Below are positions 40,356 through 49,149 of a stretch of DNA of 64,000 nucleotides, one piece after another; within the stretch, counting starts at the first letter, position 1, and the number at the start of each line of letters is the position of its first letter. The notes below the pieces were generated by a model. The model worked only from the letters and a program-made list of their open reading frames with translations. It did not search any database and was not told the DNA's origin. A program made the position numbers and the translations under genes. Origin of the DNA: Streptomyces olivaceus (lineage in GTDB: Bacteria > Actinomycetota > Actinomycetes > Streptomycetales > Streptomycetaceae); the NCBI RefSeq assembly GCF_000721235.1, contig NZ_JOFH01000054.1:1-64000 (forward strand). The letters run 5' to 3'.

Positions 40356-40934
40356 TCAGCCGCCGTACACGTGGGGCGCGAGCGTACCCACGAACGGGAG
40401 GTTGCGGTACTTCTCGGCGTAGTCGAGGCCGTAGCCGACGACGAACTCGTTGGGAATGTCGAAGCCGGCCCACTCGACGTCGATGGCGACCTTCGCCGCG
40501 TCGGGCTTGCGCAGCAGCGTGCACACCTTGAGGGAGGCGGGCTCGCGCGAGCCGAGGTTGGAGATCAGCCAGGACAGGGTCAGGCCGGAGTCGATGATGT
40601 CCTCGACGATCAGGACGTGCCGGCCCTTGATGTCGGTGTCGAGGTCCTTGAGGATCCGCACCACGCCGGAGGACTGGGTGCCCGCGCCGTAGGACGACAC
40701 CGCCATCCAGTCCATGGTGACGGGGGTGGACAGCGACCGGGCGAGGTCGGCCATGACCATCACGGCGCCCTTGAGCACACCGACGATGAGCAGGTCCTTG
40801 CCCGCGTACTCCGCGTCGATCTTCGCGGCCAGCTCGGCCAGCTTCGCGTCGATCTCTTCCTTCGTGATGAGTACCTTCTCGAGGTCGGCACCCATGTCGT
40901 TCGCGTCCACCCGCATCACTTTCGGTCGTCCCAC
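40356..40934 (-). CDS. hpt: Hypoxanthine phosphoribosyltransferase
   Basis: 192 residues from GTG 40934, which has GGAGGG just upstream (the alternative ATG 40916 gives 186). It salvages hypoxanthine and guanine with PRPP. Seen: the flexible catalytic loop [14 protein letters not shown], the PRPP loop [18 protein letters not shown], and the base-site segment [29 protein letters not shown]. The length is typical of bacterial Hpt. It is downstream of tilS by 54 bases, the conserved actinobacterial order tilS-hpt-ftsH, and is probably co-transcribed with tilS. Confidence 0.97.
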   Translation of the reverse strand: MGRPKVMRVDANDMGADLEKVLITKEEIDAKLAELAAKIDAEYAGKDLLIVGVLKGAVMVMADLARSLSTPVTMDWMAVSSYGAGTQSSGVVRILKDLDTDIKGRHVLIVEDIIDSGLTLSWLISNLGSREPASLKVCTLLRKPDAAKVAIDVEWAGFDIPNEFVVGYGLDYAEKYRNLPFVGTLAPHVYGG

Positions 40935-40988
40935 CGGCCCTCCGGAGCGTCCCGGCGATCCGTGTGCGGATCGGCGGAGGGTCCGGAT

Positions 40989-42062
40989 TCAGCCTTGCCG
41001 AATCACCAGTCTGCCACCCTGCCTGCGGGCGACGACTTTGCCCGGGAGGTTGATGGCTCCCTGGCCGCGCCAGCCGGTGATCAGCCGGTCGACTTCCTCG
41101 AGGTGGCGGGCGAACAGCGCACCGGCCGGAGCACCGGCCTCGATGGCGGCGCGGCGCAGGATCCGGCGGCGTACGGCGGGCGGCAGGGCGTAGAGCCCGG
41201 CGCACTCCAGGCCGCCGGTGGCGTCGCGCACGCCGGCCTCGGCCTGGCGGGCCCAGGTGTCGAGGGCGTCGGCGTCGTCGCGGGAGAGCTGGGCCGTACG
41301 GGCGAGGGCCTCGACGACGCCCTTGCCGAGGGCCTTCTCCAGGGCGGGCAGGCCCTCGTGGCGCAGTCGGGAGCGGGTGTAGGCGGGGTCGGCGTTGTGG
41401 GGGTCGTCCCAGACGGGCAGGGACTGGACCATGCAGGCCTTGCGGGCGGTCTGCCGGTCCACCTGGAGGAAGGGGCGCCGGTAACGGCCGCCGGCCCCCG
41501 AGACCGCGGCCATGCCCGACAGGGAGCGGATGCCGGAGCCGCGGGCGAGGCCCAGCAGGACGGTTTCGGCCTGGTCGTCGCGGGTGTGGCCGAGCAGGAC
41601 GGCGGCGGCGCCGTGGCGGGTGGCGGCGGTGTCCAGGGCGGCGTAGCGGGCGTCGCGGGCGGCGGCTTCGGGGCCTCCCGCGCGGCCGACGCTGACGGCG
41701 GTGGACTCCACGGGGTCGAGGCCGAGTTCGCGCAGGCGCAGGACGACCTCTTCGGCGCGCAGGTCGGAACCGGTCTGCAGGCCGTGATCGACGGTGACGC
41801 CGCCGGCGCGGACGCCGAGGCGGGGTGCCTCGAAGGCGAGGGCGGAGGCGAGCGCCATGGAGTCGGCGCCTCCGGAGCAGGCCACGAGCACGAGCGGGGA
41901 CGGCGGGCGCTCGGGCTTTCGTTCCGGCGTTCGTTCGACGGGTGTCGCGGCGGCGGCCGCGGTGGCGGGGATGCCGGCCGGGGTGTTCAGTTCGGTGAGG
42001 ATGTCGTGGAGGACGCGGCGGACCGCCAGGCGTATCGCCGCGACCGCAGGATGGGGACCCAT
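40989..42062 (-). CDS. tilS: tRNA(Ile)-lysidine synthase
   Basis: 357 residues. It attaches lysine to the wobble C34 of tRNA-Ile(CAU), changing its codon from AUG to AUA. The PP-loop SGGADS is at residues 63-68 within [20 protein letters not shown]. Also present are [11 protein letters not shown], the [28 protein letters not shown] signature, [26 protein letters not shown] and the shorter actinobacterial C-terminal region. An Ala/Pro/Arg-rich N-terminal stretch of about 30 residues before the fold is unusual but common in Streptomyces. Essential in most bacteria. Confidence 0.96.
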   Translation of the reverse strand: MGPHPAVAAIRLAVRRVLHDILTELNTPAGIPATAAAAATPVERTPERKPERPPSPLVLVACSGGADSMALASALAFEAPRLGVRAGGVTVDHGLQTGSDLRAEEVVLRLRELGLDPVESTAVSVGRAGGPEAAARDARYAALDTAATRHGAAAVLLGHTRDDQAETVLLGLARGSGIRSLSGMAAVSGAGGRYRRPFLQVDRQTARKACMVQSLPVWDDPHNADPAYTRSRLRHEGLPALEKALGKGVVEALARTAQLSRDDADALDTWARQAEAGVRDATGGLECAGLYALPPAVRRRILRRAAIEAGAPAGALFARHLEEVDRLITGWRGQGAINLPGKVVARRQGGRLVIRQG

Positions 42063-42253
42063 GTCCGGTGCCCTTCATGAAGTTGTCGGGGGGTGAGCCC
42101 GAGATTCGGTCACGCAGAGTGTGTAGATGGTGACAGAAACGGGGCGTTCCCCGAGCATCGCACGCCTTCCGGAGGCTCACGGTCCCTCGGACGGGTGATT
42201 GAGGGGTCGTTCGACTGCCGTCGGCCGGAAACGTTCACGCCCGCCCGCGGGGC

Positions 42254-43381
42254 TCACGCCTCCGGCTTGCGGTGCACCCGCGCGATCCAGTCCGCCGGTT
42301 TGGCGATCTCCGACTTGGTGGGGAGGGTGTTCGGGGAGGTCCAGACGCGGTTGAAGCCGTCCATGCCGCACTCGTCGACGACGGCCCGCACGAAGCGCTC
42401 CCCGTCGCGGTACTGCCGGAGTTTGGCGTCCAGGCCGAGCAGCCTGCGCAGCGCCATGTCGAGGCGGGAGGCGCCCTTGGCGCGGCGCTGCTGGAACTTC
42501 TCGCGGATCTCGCCGACGCTCGGCACCACCGCCGGGCCGACGCCGTCCATCACGTAGTCGGCGTGGCCCTCCAGCAGCGACATCACGGCGGTGAGGCGGC
42601 CGAGGACCTCGCGCTGGGCCGGGGTCTGCACCAGCTCGACCAGCGACCGGCCGCCGTCGTCCTCCTCCGCCTCGGGGCGGCCCCCTGCGAGGGTCTGGGC
42701 GGCCTCGCGCACCCGTTCGAGCACGGTCATCGGATCGACGTCGGTCTCGGCCAGGAACGACTGGATTTCGCCCTCCAGGTGATCGCGCAGCCAGGGCACC
42801 GCGGTGAACTGGGTGCGGTGCGTCTCCTCGTGCAGGGTCACCCACAGGCGGAAGTCGTGCGGCTGGACGTCGAGTTCGCGTTCGACGTGGACGATGTTGG
42901 GGGCGACGAGGAGCAGCCGGCCGCCGCCGTTGGCGCCGGCGGGCAGTTCGCGGGTGGCGGGGGCGAAGGTCTCGTACTGGCCCAGTACGCGGGAGGACAG
43001 GAACGACAGCAGCATGCCCAGCTCCACGCCGGTGACCTTGCCGCCGACGGCGCCGAGGACCGCGTTGCCCGCGCTGCCGCCGCGCCGCTCCTCCATCTTC
43101 TCCAGGAGGGGTTTGAGGATCTCCCGGAAGCCGGCGACGTTCGCCCGGATCCAGCCGGGGCGGTCGACGACCAGGACGGGGGTGTCGTGGGCCTCGTCGG
43201 TGGTCATGCGGGTGAAGCCCCGGACGTGTTCCTCCGAGGACTTGGCATGGCGCCGGAGCTCCGCGACGACGGCCCTGGCCTCGTCGCGGCTCACCTCGGG
43301 GCCGGGTCGTACGAGCCGGGTCGCGGTCGCCACCGCGAGGTTCCAGTCGACCATGCCGGTAGATGCGCCGATGCTCGTCAT
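42254..43381 (-). CDS. Zinc-dependent metalloprotease (actinobacterial DUF2342 family)
   Basis: 375 residues, cytoplasmic by sequence (no signal peptide or TM). The zincin motif HEETH (His184-Glu185-His188) lies in WVTLHEETHRTQFTAVPWL; a third ligand is likely Glu271 in SLLEGHADYVMDGVG. The family opening VDWNLAVATATRLVRPGPEVS and the C-terminal MALRRLLGLDAKLRQYRDGERFVRAV match the conserved actinobacterial protein located between dacB and tilS. The natural substrate is not known. ATG at 43381. Downstream lie 191 bases without a gene before tilS. Confidence 0.92.
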   Translation of the reverse strand: MTSIGASTGMVDWNLAVATATRLVRPGPEVSRDEARAVVAELRRHAKSSEEHVRGFTRMTTDEAHDTPVLVVDRPGWIRANVAGFREILKPLLEKMEERRGGSAGNAVLGAVGGKVTGVELGMLLSFLSSRVLGQYETFAPATRELPAGANGGGRLLLVAPNIVHVERELDVQPHDFRLWVTLHEETHRTQFTAVPWLRDHLEGEIQSFLAETDVDPMTVLERVREAAQTLAGGRPEAEEDDGGRSLVELVQTPAQREVLGRLTAVMSLLEGHADYVMDGVGPAVVPSVGEIREKFQQRRAKGASRLDMALRRLLGLDAKLRQYRDGERFVRAVVDECGMDGFNRVWTSPNTLPTKSEIAKPADWIARVHRKPEA

Positions 43382-43470
43382 GTGTCAACGGTACGGGAGC
43401 GCTGCCGCTGGGGGCAGGCTGTGCGGGCCGGGGTGGCATCGGGCGCCCGGCGTCGGTGCGGGCAGGGGCG

Positions 43471-43575
43471 GGTGCGCAGCCCGGCGCCGGCGGGGTGCCG
43501 CTGCGCCCACCCGTGCCGCCCTGGGGGTACCTCCCAGGCCGTTCAGGCACTGGGGGAGGCACGACTGCCCGCAGC
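43471..43575 (+). repeat. Dispersed intergenic hairpin repeat, copy C, with expanded loop
   Basis: Shares the flanks of copies A and B (GCGCCCACCCGTGCCGCC on the left, GGCACGACTGCCCGCAGC on the right), but the CCAGC loop is replaced by about 37 bases that form their own near-palindrome, CTGGGGGTACCTCCCAG. It lies between the metalloprotease start and the dacB stop. Confidence 0.85.
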
Positions 43576-43582
43576 TACGCGG

Positions 43583-45298
43583 CTACGACGTCAGGCTTGT
43601 TGCTGCCTTGTCCAGGGTGTACTGGGCTGTCCAGGGGTCGGTTGTCTCGTTGGCCAGGAAGGCGAAGGCCAGGACGTGGCCGTCGGGGGTGGTGGCCGTG
43701 CCGGCGAGGGTGTTGACGCCGGTCAGGGTGCCCGTCTTGGCGCGGACGAGGCCCGCTGCGCCGTCCGTGTAGCGGCCGGCCAGCGTGCCGGTGAAGCCGG
43801 CGACGGGCAGACCGGTGAGGACCGGGCGGAGCTGGGGGCGGGCCGGGTCGGCGGCCTCGGCCAGCAGCGCGGTGAGCAGGTCGGCGGTGACCAGGTCGGC
43901 GCGGTCCAGGCCGCTGCCGTCGTGGAAGCGTGCGCCGCCCACCGGCAGGCCGAGCCGCTTCAGCGTCTCCCCGACGGCGGCGGACGCGCCGTCGAAGTCG
44001 GCGGGCCGGCCGCTCGCCGCGGCGGTGTGGCGGGCCAGGGCCTCGGCGAGGTCGTTGTCGCTGTTGGTCAGCATCCGCTCGACCAGGGCCGACAGCGGGG
44101 GCGAGGAGACGGTGGCGAGGGTGTCGGACCGGTCCGTGGCCTTGGAGGGGCCGGGGGCGGACGCGGTGATGCCGTGCTGCTTCAGAAAACCGGCGAAGGC
44201 CCGGGCGGCGGCGTCGGCCGGGTCGCCCTCGCGCGGGGCGGGACCGCTGGTGGAGTCGTCGGTTCGGGCCTCGTCCGCCATGAGGGCGGTGACGGGGGCG
44301 AGGTTCTCGTTGACCCCTATCGGGTGCATTTCCGCACCGGCGTAGAGCGTCGTGTCGTACGACAGCGTCACCTTGCGCACGTCCCTCTTCTCGAGGGCGG
44401 CGGCGGTCTTCTCGGCGAGGGTGCGCAGACTGGCGAGGCCCCGGGCGTCCTCGCGGGCGGTGAGGGTGGGGTCGCCGCCGCCGACCAGGACGAGTTCGCC
44501 GGTGTCGGCCTCCAGGGCGGCGCGAGTGGTGAGGCGGTGGTCGGGGCCGAGGGCGGTGAGGGCGGCGACGGCGGTGGCGATCTTCGTGGTGGAGGCGGGC
44601 GTGAGGGGCACGTCGCCGCCGAGGCCGTACAGCCGCTTGCCGGTGGTCAGGTCGACGACGGACGCCGCGCGGTGGGTGCCGAGCGCCGGGTCCTCCAGGA
44701 GGGGGTCCAGGACGTCGGCGACGGCCGTCCCGTCGGCCGGGGCCGCCTTGGTGCCGCCGCCCGGCGCGGTGGTGCCGCCGAGGGCGGCGAGGACGGCCCC
44801 CGCGGAGGGCGCGGGGCGGGGGCTGCCCGCGGCTCCGGATCCGCGGCCGTGATCTGCGCCACCCGTGTGTTCCCGTGCGACGACCCGGTCCCGCTCGGCC
44901 GTACGCTGACCCGTGGAGTCCCAGGGGCCGGCGGCGGTCACCACACCGGCGGCGAGTGCCAGTCCGGCGGTGGCGGCACCGGCGCTGTACTGCCAGGTCC
45001 TCGGCTTCGTGATCCGCGCGAGCTGCGGTCCCGTGGCCCGTACGGCTCGGGCGAGCTGCGGTTTCGTGGCGCGCGCGACTCGCGTGAGCTGCGGTTTCGT
45101 GGCGAGTGCGACCCGCGTGAGCTGCGGTTTCGTGGCGAGTGCGACCCGCGCGAGCTGCGGCTTCGTGGACCGTGCCGCCCGCGTGATCCGCGGCGTGACG
45201 GTCCGCGCGGCGTGCGTGAGACGCGGTCGTACGGCGCGCGCGGCACGCGCCGCGCGCTCTTTCGCGACCCGCCAAGGCATCGGCTCCGGCACGACCAC
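43583..45298 (-). CDS. dacB: D-alanyl-D-alanine carboxypeptidase/endopeptidase (PBP4, peptidase S13)
   Basis: A 571-residue class C penicillin-binding protein that trims wall peptides. Residues 1-100 are a basic cytoplasmic region with seven 11-residue repeats around PQL. One TM helix (about 104-124, AGAATAGLALAAGVVTAAG) anchors it. The catalytic domain has the SxxK motif STTK (Ser236-Lys239) in PLTPASTTKIATAVAAL, the SxN motif in NSDNDLAEALARH (Ser413-Asn415) and KTG (521-523) in VRAKTGTLTGVNTLAG. The S13 inserted domain lies between. It is divergent from ppa, with the start codons 79 bases apart. Confidence 0.95.
   Translation of the reverse strand: MVVPEPMPWRVAKERAARAARAVRPRLTHAARTVTPRITRAARSTKPQLARVALATKPQLTRVALATKPQLTRVARATKPQLARAVRATGPQLARITKPRTWQYSAGAATAGLALAAGVVTAAGPWDSTGQRTAERDRVVAREHTGGADHGRGSGAAGSPRPAPSAGAVLAALGGTTAPGGGTKAAPADGTAVADVLDPLLEDPALGTHRAASVVDLTTGKRLYGLGGDVPLTPASTTKIATAVAALTALGPDHRLTTRAALEADTGELVLVGGGDPTLTAREDARGLASLRTLAEKTAAALEKRDVRKVTLSYDTTLYAGAEMHPIGVNENLAPVTALMADEARTDDSTSGPAPREGDPADAAARAFAGFLKQHGITASAPGPSKATDRSDTLATVSSPPLSALVERMLTNSDNDLAEALARHTAAASGRPADFDGASAAVGETLKRLGLPVGGARFHDGSGLDRADLVTADLLTALLAEAADPARPQLRPVLTGLPVAGFTGTLAGRYTDGAAGLVRAKTGTLTGVNTLAGTATTPDGHVLAFAFLANETTDPWTAQYTLDKAATSLTS
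45005..45235 (-). repeat. Seven tandem 33-bp repeats in dacB (11-residue units)
   Basis: The codons for PRL, PRI and five PQL triplets occur at residues 25, 36, 47, 58, 69, 80 and 91, exactly 11 apart. The unit is roughly ATKPQLTRVAL. Middle units are nearly identical at DNA level (GTGAGCTGCGGTTTCGTGGC recurs), showing recent duplication. Confidence 0.92.
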
Positions 45299-45377
45299 CA
45301 GCCCCTTTCGCGATCACACACCGGCGTGAGGGACACTTAACCACCAGAACTATGTGCTGATCATGGAGGAGCGTCCG

Positions 45378-45869
45378 GTGGAGTTCGACGTCACGATCGA
45401 GATCCCGAAGGGTTCGCGGAACAAGTACGAGGTGGACCACGAGACCGGTCGTATCCGCCTGGACCGCCGACTGTTCACCTCGACCGCCTACCCGACCGAC
45501 TACGGCTTCGTCGAGAACACCCTCGGCGAGGACGGCGACCCGTTGGACGCGCTGGTCATCCTGGACGAGCCGACCTTCCCGGGCTGCCTCATCCGCTGCC
45601 GCGCGATCGGCATGTTCCGGATGACGGACGAGGCCGGCGGCGACGACAAGCTGCTGTGCGTCCCGTCGACCGACCCGCGTGTGGAGCACCTGCGTGACAT
45701 CCACCACGTGTCGGAGTTCGACCGCCTGGAGATCCAGCACTTCTTCGAGGTCTACAAGGACCTGGAGCCCGGCAAGTCCGTCGAGGGCGCCGACTGGGTG
45801 GGCCGCACCGACGCCGAGGCCGAGATCGAGCGGTCCTACAAGCGTTTCAAGGACCAGGGCGGCCACTGA
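45378..45869 (+). CDS. ppa: Inorganic pyrophosphatase (family I)
   Basis: A 163-residue soluble hexameric enzyme that hydrolyses pyrophosphate and drives biosynthetic reactions. Seen: [24 protein letters not shown] at the start, the signature [26 protein letters not shown] with its metal-binding Asp residues, [27 protein letters not shown], and the C-terminal [22 protein letters not shown]. Start GTG 45378, with GGAGG 8 bases upstream; the frame opens at 45354 but the shorter form matches family length. A 17-bp hairpin terminator follows. Confidence 0.97.
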   Translation: MEFDVTIEIPKGSRNKYEVDHETGRIRLDRRLFTSTAYPTDYGFVENTLGEDGDPLDALVILDEPTFPGCLIRCRAIGMFRMTDEAGGDDKLLCVPSTDPRVEHLRDIHHVSEFDRLEIQHFFEVYKDLEPGKSVEGADWVGRTDAEAEIERSYKRFKDQGGH

Positions 45870-45880
45870 GCACGCCGGCA

Positions 45881-45918
45881 GCGAACGGGCCGCACGCACA
45901 CGCGTGCGGCCCGTTCGC
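45881..45918 (+). terminator. Hairpin terminator after ppa
   Basis: A perfect 17-bp stem, GCGAACGGGCCGCACGC (45881-45897), and its complement (45902-45918), with loop ACAC, followed by GTTT. It begins 11 bases after the ppa stop codon. Confidence 0.93.
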
Positions 45919-45984
45919 GTTTGGGTGACCATACTGAGGTCAACAGGAGGGTGAGTTCGGACCAGGGAGCGGAGCGTTGCGCAG

Positions 45985-47691
45985 GTGACGGAGGCGGAGG
46001 ACCACAAGCCGCAGTCGGACGAGGCCCGCAGTGCCTTCCGGCAGCCCAGCGGGTTCGCGGCGTCGCTCGACGGGGAGTCGTCGACGACGTCCGAGTTCGA
46101 GATCCCGCAGGGGCTGGCCGTCCAGCGGCACACGGACACGGAGTCCGAGACGACCTCGGAGTTCTCGCTGCCCGACGGGCTGGAGGCGCCGCCGGCCGCG
46201 CCCGCGGACGCCGAGGGCTCGGCCTTCACGCTGCCGAGCACCCACAGCGCCTGGACCGCCCCCACCGCCTTCACCCCGGCGAGCGGGTTCCCGGCGGTCA
46301 ACCTGACGGACGTGCCGTGGCAGGACCGGATGCGGGCCATGCTGCGCATGCCGGTGGCCGAGCGGCCCGCGCCCGAGCCGTCGCAGAAGCACGACGACGA
46401 GACCGGCCCCGCGGTGCCGCGCGTGCTCGACCTGACGCTGCGTATCGGGGAGCTGCTGCTGGCGGGCGGCGAGGGTGCCGAGGACGTGGAAGCGGCGATG
46501 TTCGCCGTCTGCCGGTCCTACGGCCTGGACCGCTGCGAACCGACCGTCACGTTCACCCTGCTGTCCATCTCCTACCAGCCGTCCCTGGTCGACGACCCGG
46601 TGACGGCGTCGCGGACGGTACGCCGCCGCGGCACCGACTACACCCGGCTGGCGGCCGTCTTCCAGCTGGTGGACGACCTCAGCGACCCCGACACGAACAT
46701 CTCCCTGGAGGAGGCCTACCGGCGCCTGGCGGAGATGCGCCGCAACCGGCACCCGTACCCCACCTGGGTGCTGACCACGGCGAGCGGTCTGCTCGCGGGG
46801 GCGGCCTCGGTCCTGGTGGGCGGCGGGCCCACGGTGTTCGTCGCGGCGATGCTCGGGTCGATGCTCGGCGACCGGCTGGCCTGGCTGTGCGCGGGGCGCG
46901 GGCTGCCGGAGTTCTACCAGTTCGCGGTGGCCGCGATGCCGCCCGCCGCGATCGGTATCGCGCTCACCCTCACCGACGTCCACGTGGCGGCGTCCGCGGT
47001 CATCACCGGTGGGCTGTTCGCCCTGCTGCCGGGGCGGGCGCTGGTGGCGGGGGTGCAGGACGGCCTGACCGGCTTCTACATCACCGCCGCGGCGCGCCTG
47101 CTGGAGGTCATGTACTTCTTCGTCAGCATCGTCGCCGGGGTGCTGCTGGTGCTGTACTTCGGCGTGCAGCTCGGCGCCGAGCTGAATCCGGACGCGGCGC
47201 TGGGCCAGGGCGACGAACCACTGGTCCAGATCGGCGCGTCGATGCTGCTCTCGCTCGCCTTCGCGATCCTGCTCCAGCAGGAACGATCCACCGTCCTCGC
47301 GGTGACCCTGAACGGCGGCATCGCCTGGACCGTGTACGGCGCCATGCACATCGTCGGGGACATCTCGCCGGTGGCCTCCACGGCCGCCGCGGCCGGGCTC
47401 GTGGGCCTGTTCGGGCAGCTGATGTCCCGGTACCGGTTCGCGTCGGCGCTGCCGTACATGACCGCGGCGATCGGTCCGCTGCTGCCCGGTTCGGCGACGT
47501 ACTTCGGGCTGCTGGCCATCGCGCAGAGCGAAGTGGACAGGGGGCTGGTGTCCCTGTCCACGGCGGTGGCGCTGGCGATGGCCATCGCGATCGGGGTGAA
47601 CCTCGGTGGCGAGATCTCGCGGCTGTTCCTGCGTGTGCCGGGCGCGGACGCCGCGGGCCGCCGGGCGGCCAAGCGGACCCGGGGTTTCTAG
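45985..47691 (+). CDS. Threonine/serine exporter family protein (ThrE-like)
   Basis: 568 residues. The cytoplasmic N-terminus (1-140) is acidic with three spaced motifs, SEFEIPQGL, SEFSLPDGL and SAFTLPSTH. The ThrE N-domain follows (VLDLTLRIGELLLAGGEGAEDVEAAMFAVCRSYGL, then ISYQPSLVDDPVTASRTVRRRGTDY), and then about ten TM helices, including the ThrE-type pairs and the separate C-terminal DUF3815-like bundle (MLLSLAFAILLQQERSTVLAV onward). By analogy with Corynebacterium ThrE it would export threonine or serine using proton motive force. GTG at 45985 is used. Convergent with the DedA gene, 15 bases apart. Confidence 0.9.
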   Translation: MTEAEDHKPQSDEARSAFRQPSGFAASLDGESSTTSEFEIPQGLAVQRHTDTESETTSEFSLPDGLEAPPAAPADAEGSAFTLPSTHSAWTAPTAFTPASGFPAVNLTDVPWQDRMRAMLRMPVAERPAPEPSQKHDDETGPAVPRVLDLTLRIGELLLAGGEGAEDVEAAMFAVCRSYGLDRCEPTVTFTLLSISYQPSLVDDPVTASRTVRRRGTDYTRLAAVFQLVDDLSDPDTNISLEEAYRRLAEMRRNRHPYPTWVLTTASGLLAGAASVLVGGGPTVFVAAMLGSMLGDRLAWLCAGRGLPEFYQFAVAAMPPAAIGIALTLTDVHVAASAVITGGLFALLPGRALVAGVQDGLTGFYITAAARLLEVMYFFVSIVAGVLLVLYFGVQLGAELNPDAALGQGDEPLVQIGASMLLSLAFAILLQQERSTVLAVTLNGGIAWTVYGAMHIVGDISPVASTAAAAGLVGLFGQLMSRYRFASALPYMTAAIGPLLPGSATYFGLLAIAQSEVDRGLVSLSTAVALAMAIAIGVNLGGEISRLFLRVPGADAAGRRAAKRTRGF

Positions 47692-47706
47692 GGCCCGGGC
47701 CCTACG

Positions 47707-48630
47707 TCAGCGGCCCTGGTTGTAGGGGTACTGCCCGCCCTGCTGGTCGCCGTAGGGCTGCTGTCCTCCGTAGCCCTGCGGGTACTGCTGGGCGTACGGC
47801 TGCTGCCGGCCGTAGCCCTGGTCGGGCTGGTTGCCGTAGCCCTGGTCGTACTGCTGCTGGTGCTGCTGCGGTTGCTGGTGCTGCGGTGACTGCTGCTGCG
47901 GCTGCGGCTGCTGGTACGGGTCCACGCGGCGGAGCTGGGTCGTGGCGTCGTCCATGACCGGGTACGGGGACGGGGGCTGCTGCCGGTCCGCCGGTGCCGC
48001 CTCCGCCGCGCGCTGCTTCTTCTTGCGCTCCCGCAGGTACTCGATGGCGATCGGCACCACGGAGACGACGACGATCAGGACGAGGATGGCCTCGACGTTG
48101 GTCCGGATGAGCTCGATCTGGCCGAGCCAGTAGCCCGCGAGCGTGACGCCGGTGCCCCAGGCCACACCGCCGATGACGTTGTACGTGAGGAAGGTGCGGT
48201 ACTTCATGCGGCCGGCGCCCGCCACGATGGGGGCGAAGGTGCGCACGATCGGCACGAAGCGGGCCAGGACGATCGCCTTGGGTCCGTACCGCTCCATGAA
48301 CTCGTGCGCCTTCTCCAGATTCTCCTGTTTGAAGAGTTTGGAGTTGGGGCGGCTGAAGAGCTTCGGTCCGAAGAACTTGCCGATCATGTAGCCGACTTGG
48401 TCGCCGAGGACGGCGGCGGCCACGATCAGCGTGCACACCAGCCACAGCGGCTGGCTGATGTACTCGCCCTGGGCGACGAAGAGACCCGCCGTGAACAGCA
48501 GCGAGTCGCCGGGCAGGAACGCGAAGAGTCCGGACTCGGCGAAGACGATGAGCAGGATGCCCGGGAGACTGAACGTCTCGATCAGATAGTCCGGGCTGAT
48601 CCACTCGGGACCGAGCGCAAGGGTGGTCAC
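47707..48630 (-). CDS. DedA-family membrane protein with Gln/Tyr/Gly-rich tail
   Basis: 307 residues. The DedA (SNARE-associated/VTT) domain occupies residues 1-205: PDYLIETFSLPGILLIVFAESGLFAFLPGDSLLFTAG, the conserved VLGDQVGYMIGKFFGPKLF, and the signature FMERYGPKAIVLARFVPIVRTFAPIVAGAGRMKYRTF with essential arginines, then further TMs. DedA proteins are lipid flippases or transporters, at least one group translocating undecaprenyl phosphate. From about residue 225 the tail is low-complexity (QQPQPQQQ, YGNQPDQGYG, QQPYGDQQGGQ), presumably disordered and cytoplasmic. GTG at 48630. The tail's CAG-rich DNA is repetitive. Confidence 0.93.
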   Translation of the reverse strand: MTTLALGPEWISPDYLIETFSLPGILLIVFAESGLFAFLPGDSLLFTAGLFVAQGEYISQPLWLVCTLIVAAAVLGDQVGYMIGKFFGPKLFSRPNSKLFKQENLEKAHEFMERYGPKAIVLARFVPIVRTFAPIVAGAGRMKYRTFLTYNVIGGVAWGTGVTLAGYWLGQIELIRTNVEAILVLIVVVSVVPIAIEYLRERKKKQRAAEAAPADRQQPPSPYPVMDDATTQLRRVDPYQQPQPQQQSPQHQQPQQHQQQYDQGYGNQPDQGYGRQQPYAQQYPQGYGGQQPYGDQQGGQYPYNQGR

Positions 48631-48762
48631 GGGATTGTGGCTCCTGCTGCTGGGGGAGGCGGGCTGGACCTGGCTGCCCAAACGTACAACGCAGCCGCGG
48701 TGCCCCGGGTTCCACGGGGCTTCGGGGGTGCACTGTGACGTTCCCGGGGAAGCCTGGGAATC

Positions 48763-49128
48763 ATGGGTATTGAAGAATACGGCGGCGGCCAGGGCCCGCA
48801 GCCCGAGGTGCTGGTCGTGACCACGAACGAACTGCCGGGATACCGCGTGCAGGAGGTGCTCGGCGAGGTCTTCGGACTGACCGTGCGCTCCCGGCACCTG
48901 GGGAGCCAGATCGGTGCCGGGCTGAAGTCGATGATCGGCGGTGAGCTGCGCGGACTCACGAAGACGCTGGTGGAGACCCGCAACGAGGCGATGGAGCGGC
49001 TCGTCGAGCAGGCACGCACGCGGGGCGCCAACGCGGTCCTCGCGTTCCGCTTCGACGTGACGGAGGCCGCGGACGTGGGAACCGAGGTGTGCGCGTACGG
49101 GACGGCGGTGGTCGTGGCCCGGGAGTGA
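48763..49128 (+). CDS. YbjQ family (UPF0145) protein
   Basis: A 121-residue small soluble protein. The family pattern is complete: VLVVTTNELPGYRVQEVLGEVFGLTVRS, then GAGLKSMIGGELRGLTKTLVETRNEAMERLVEQARTRGANAVLAFRFDVTE and the final strand VCAYGTAVVV. YbjQ proteins form symmetric pentameric rings and were once called heavy-metal-binding; the function is unknown. ATG at 48763. Monocistronic by position: divergent from the DedA gene and convergent with tipA. Confidence 0.94.
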   Translation: MGIEEYGGGQGPQPEVLVVTTNELPGYRVQEVLGEVFGLTVRSRHLGSQIGAGLKSMIGGELRGLTKTLVETRNEAMERLVEQARTRGANAVLAFRFDVTEAADVGTEVCAYGTAVVVARE

Positions 49129-49149
49129 GACCCGGGCCACGACCACCGC

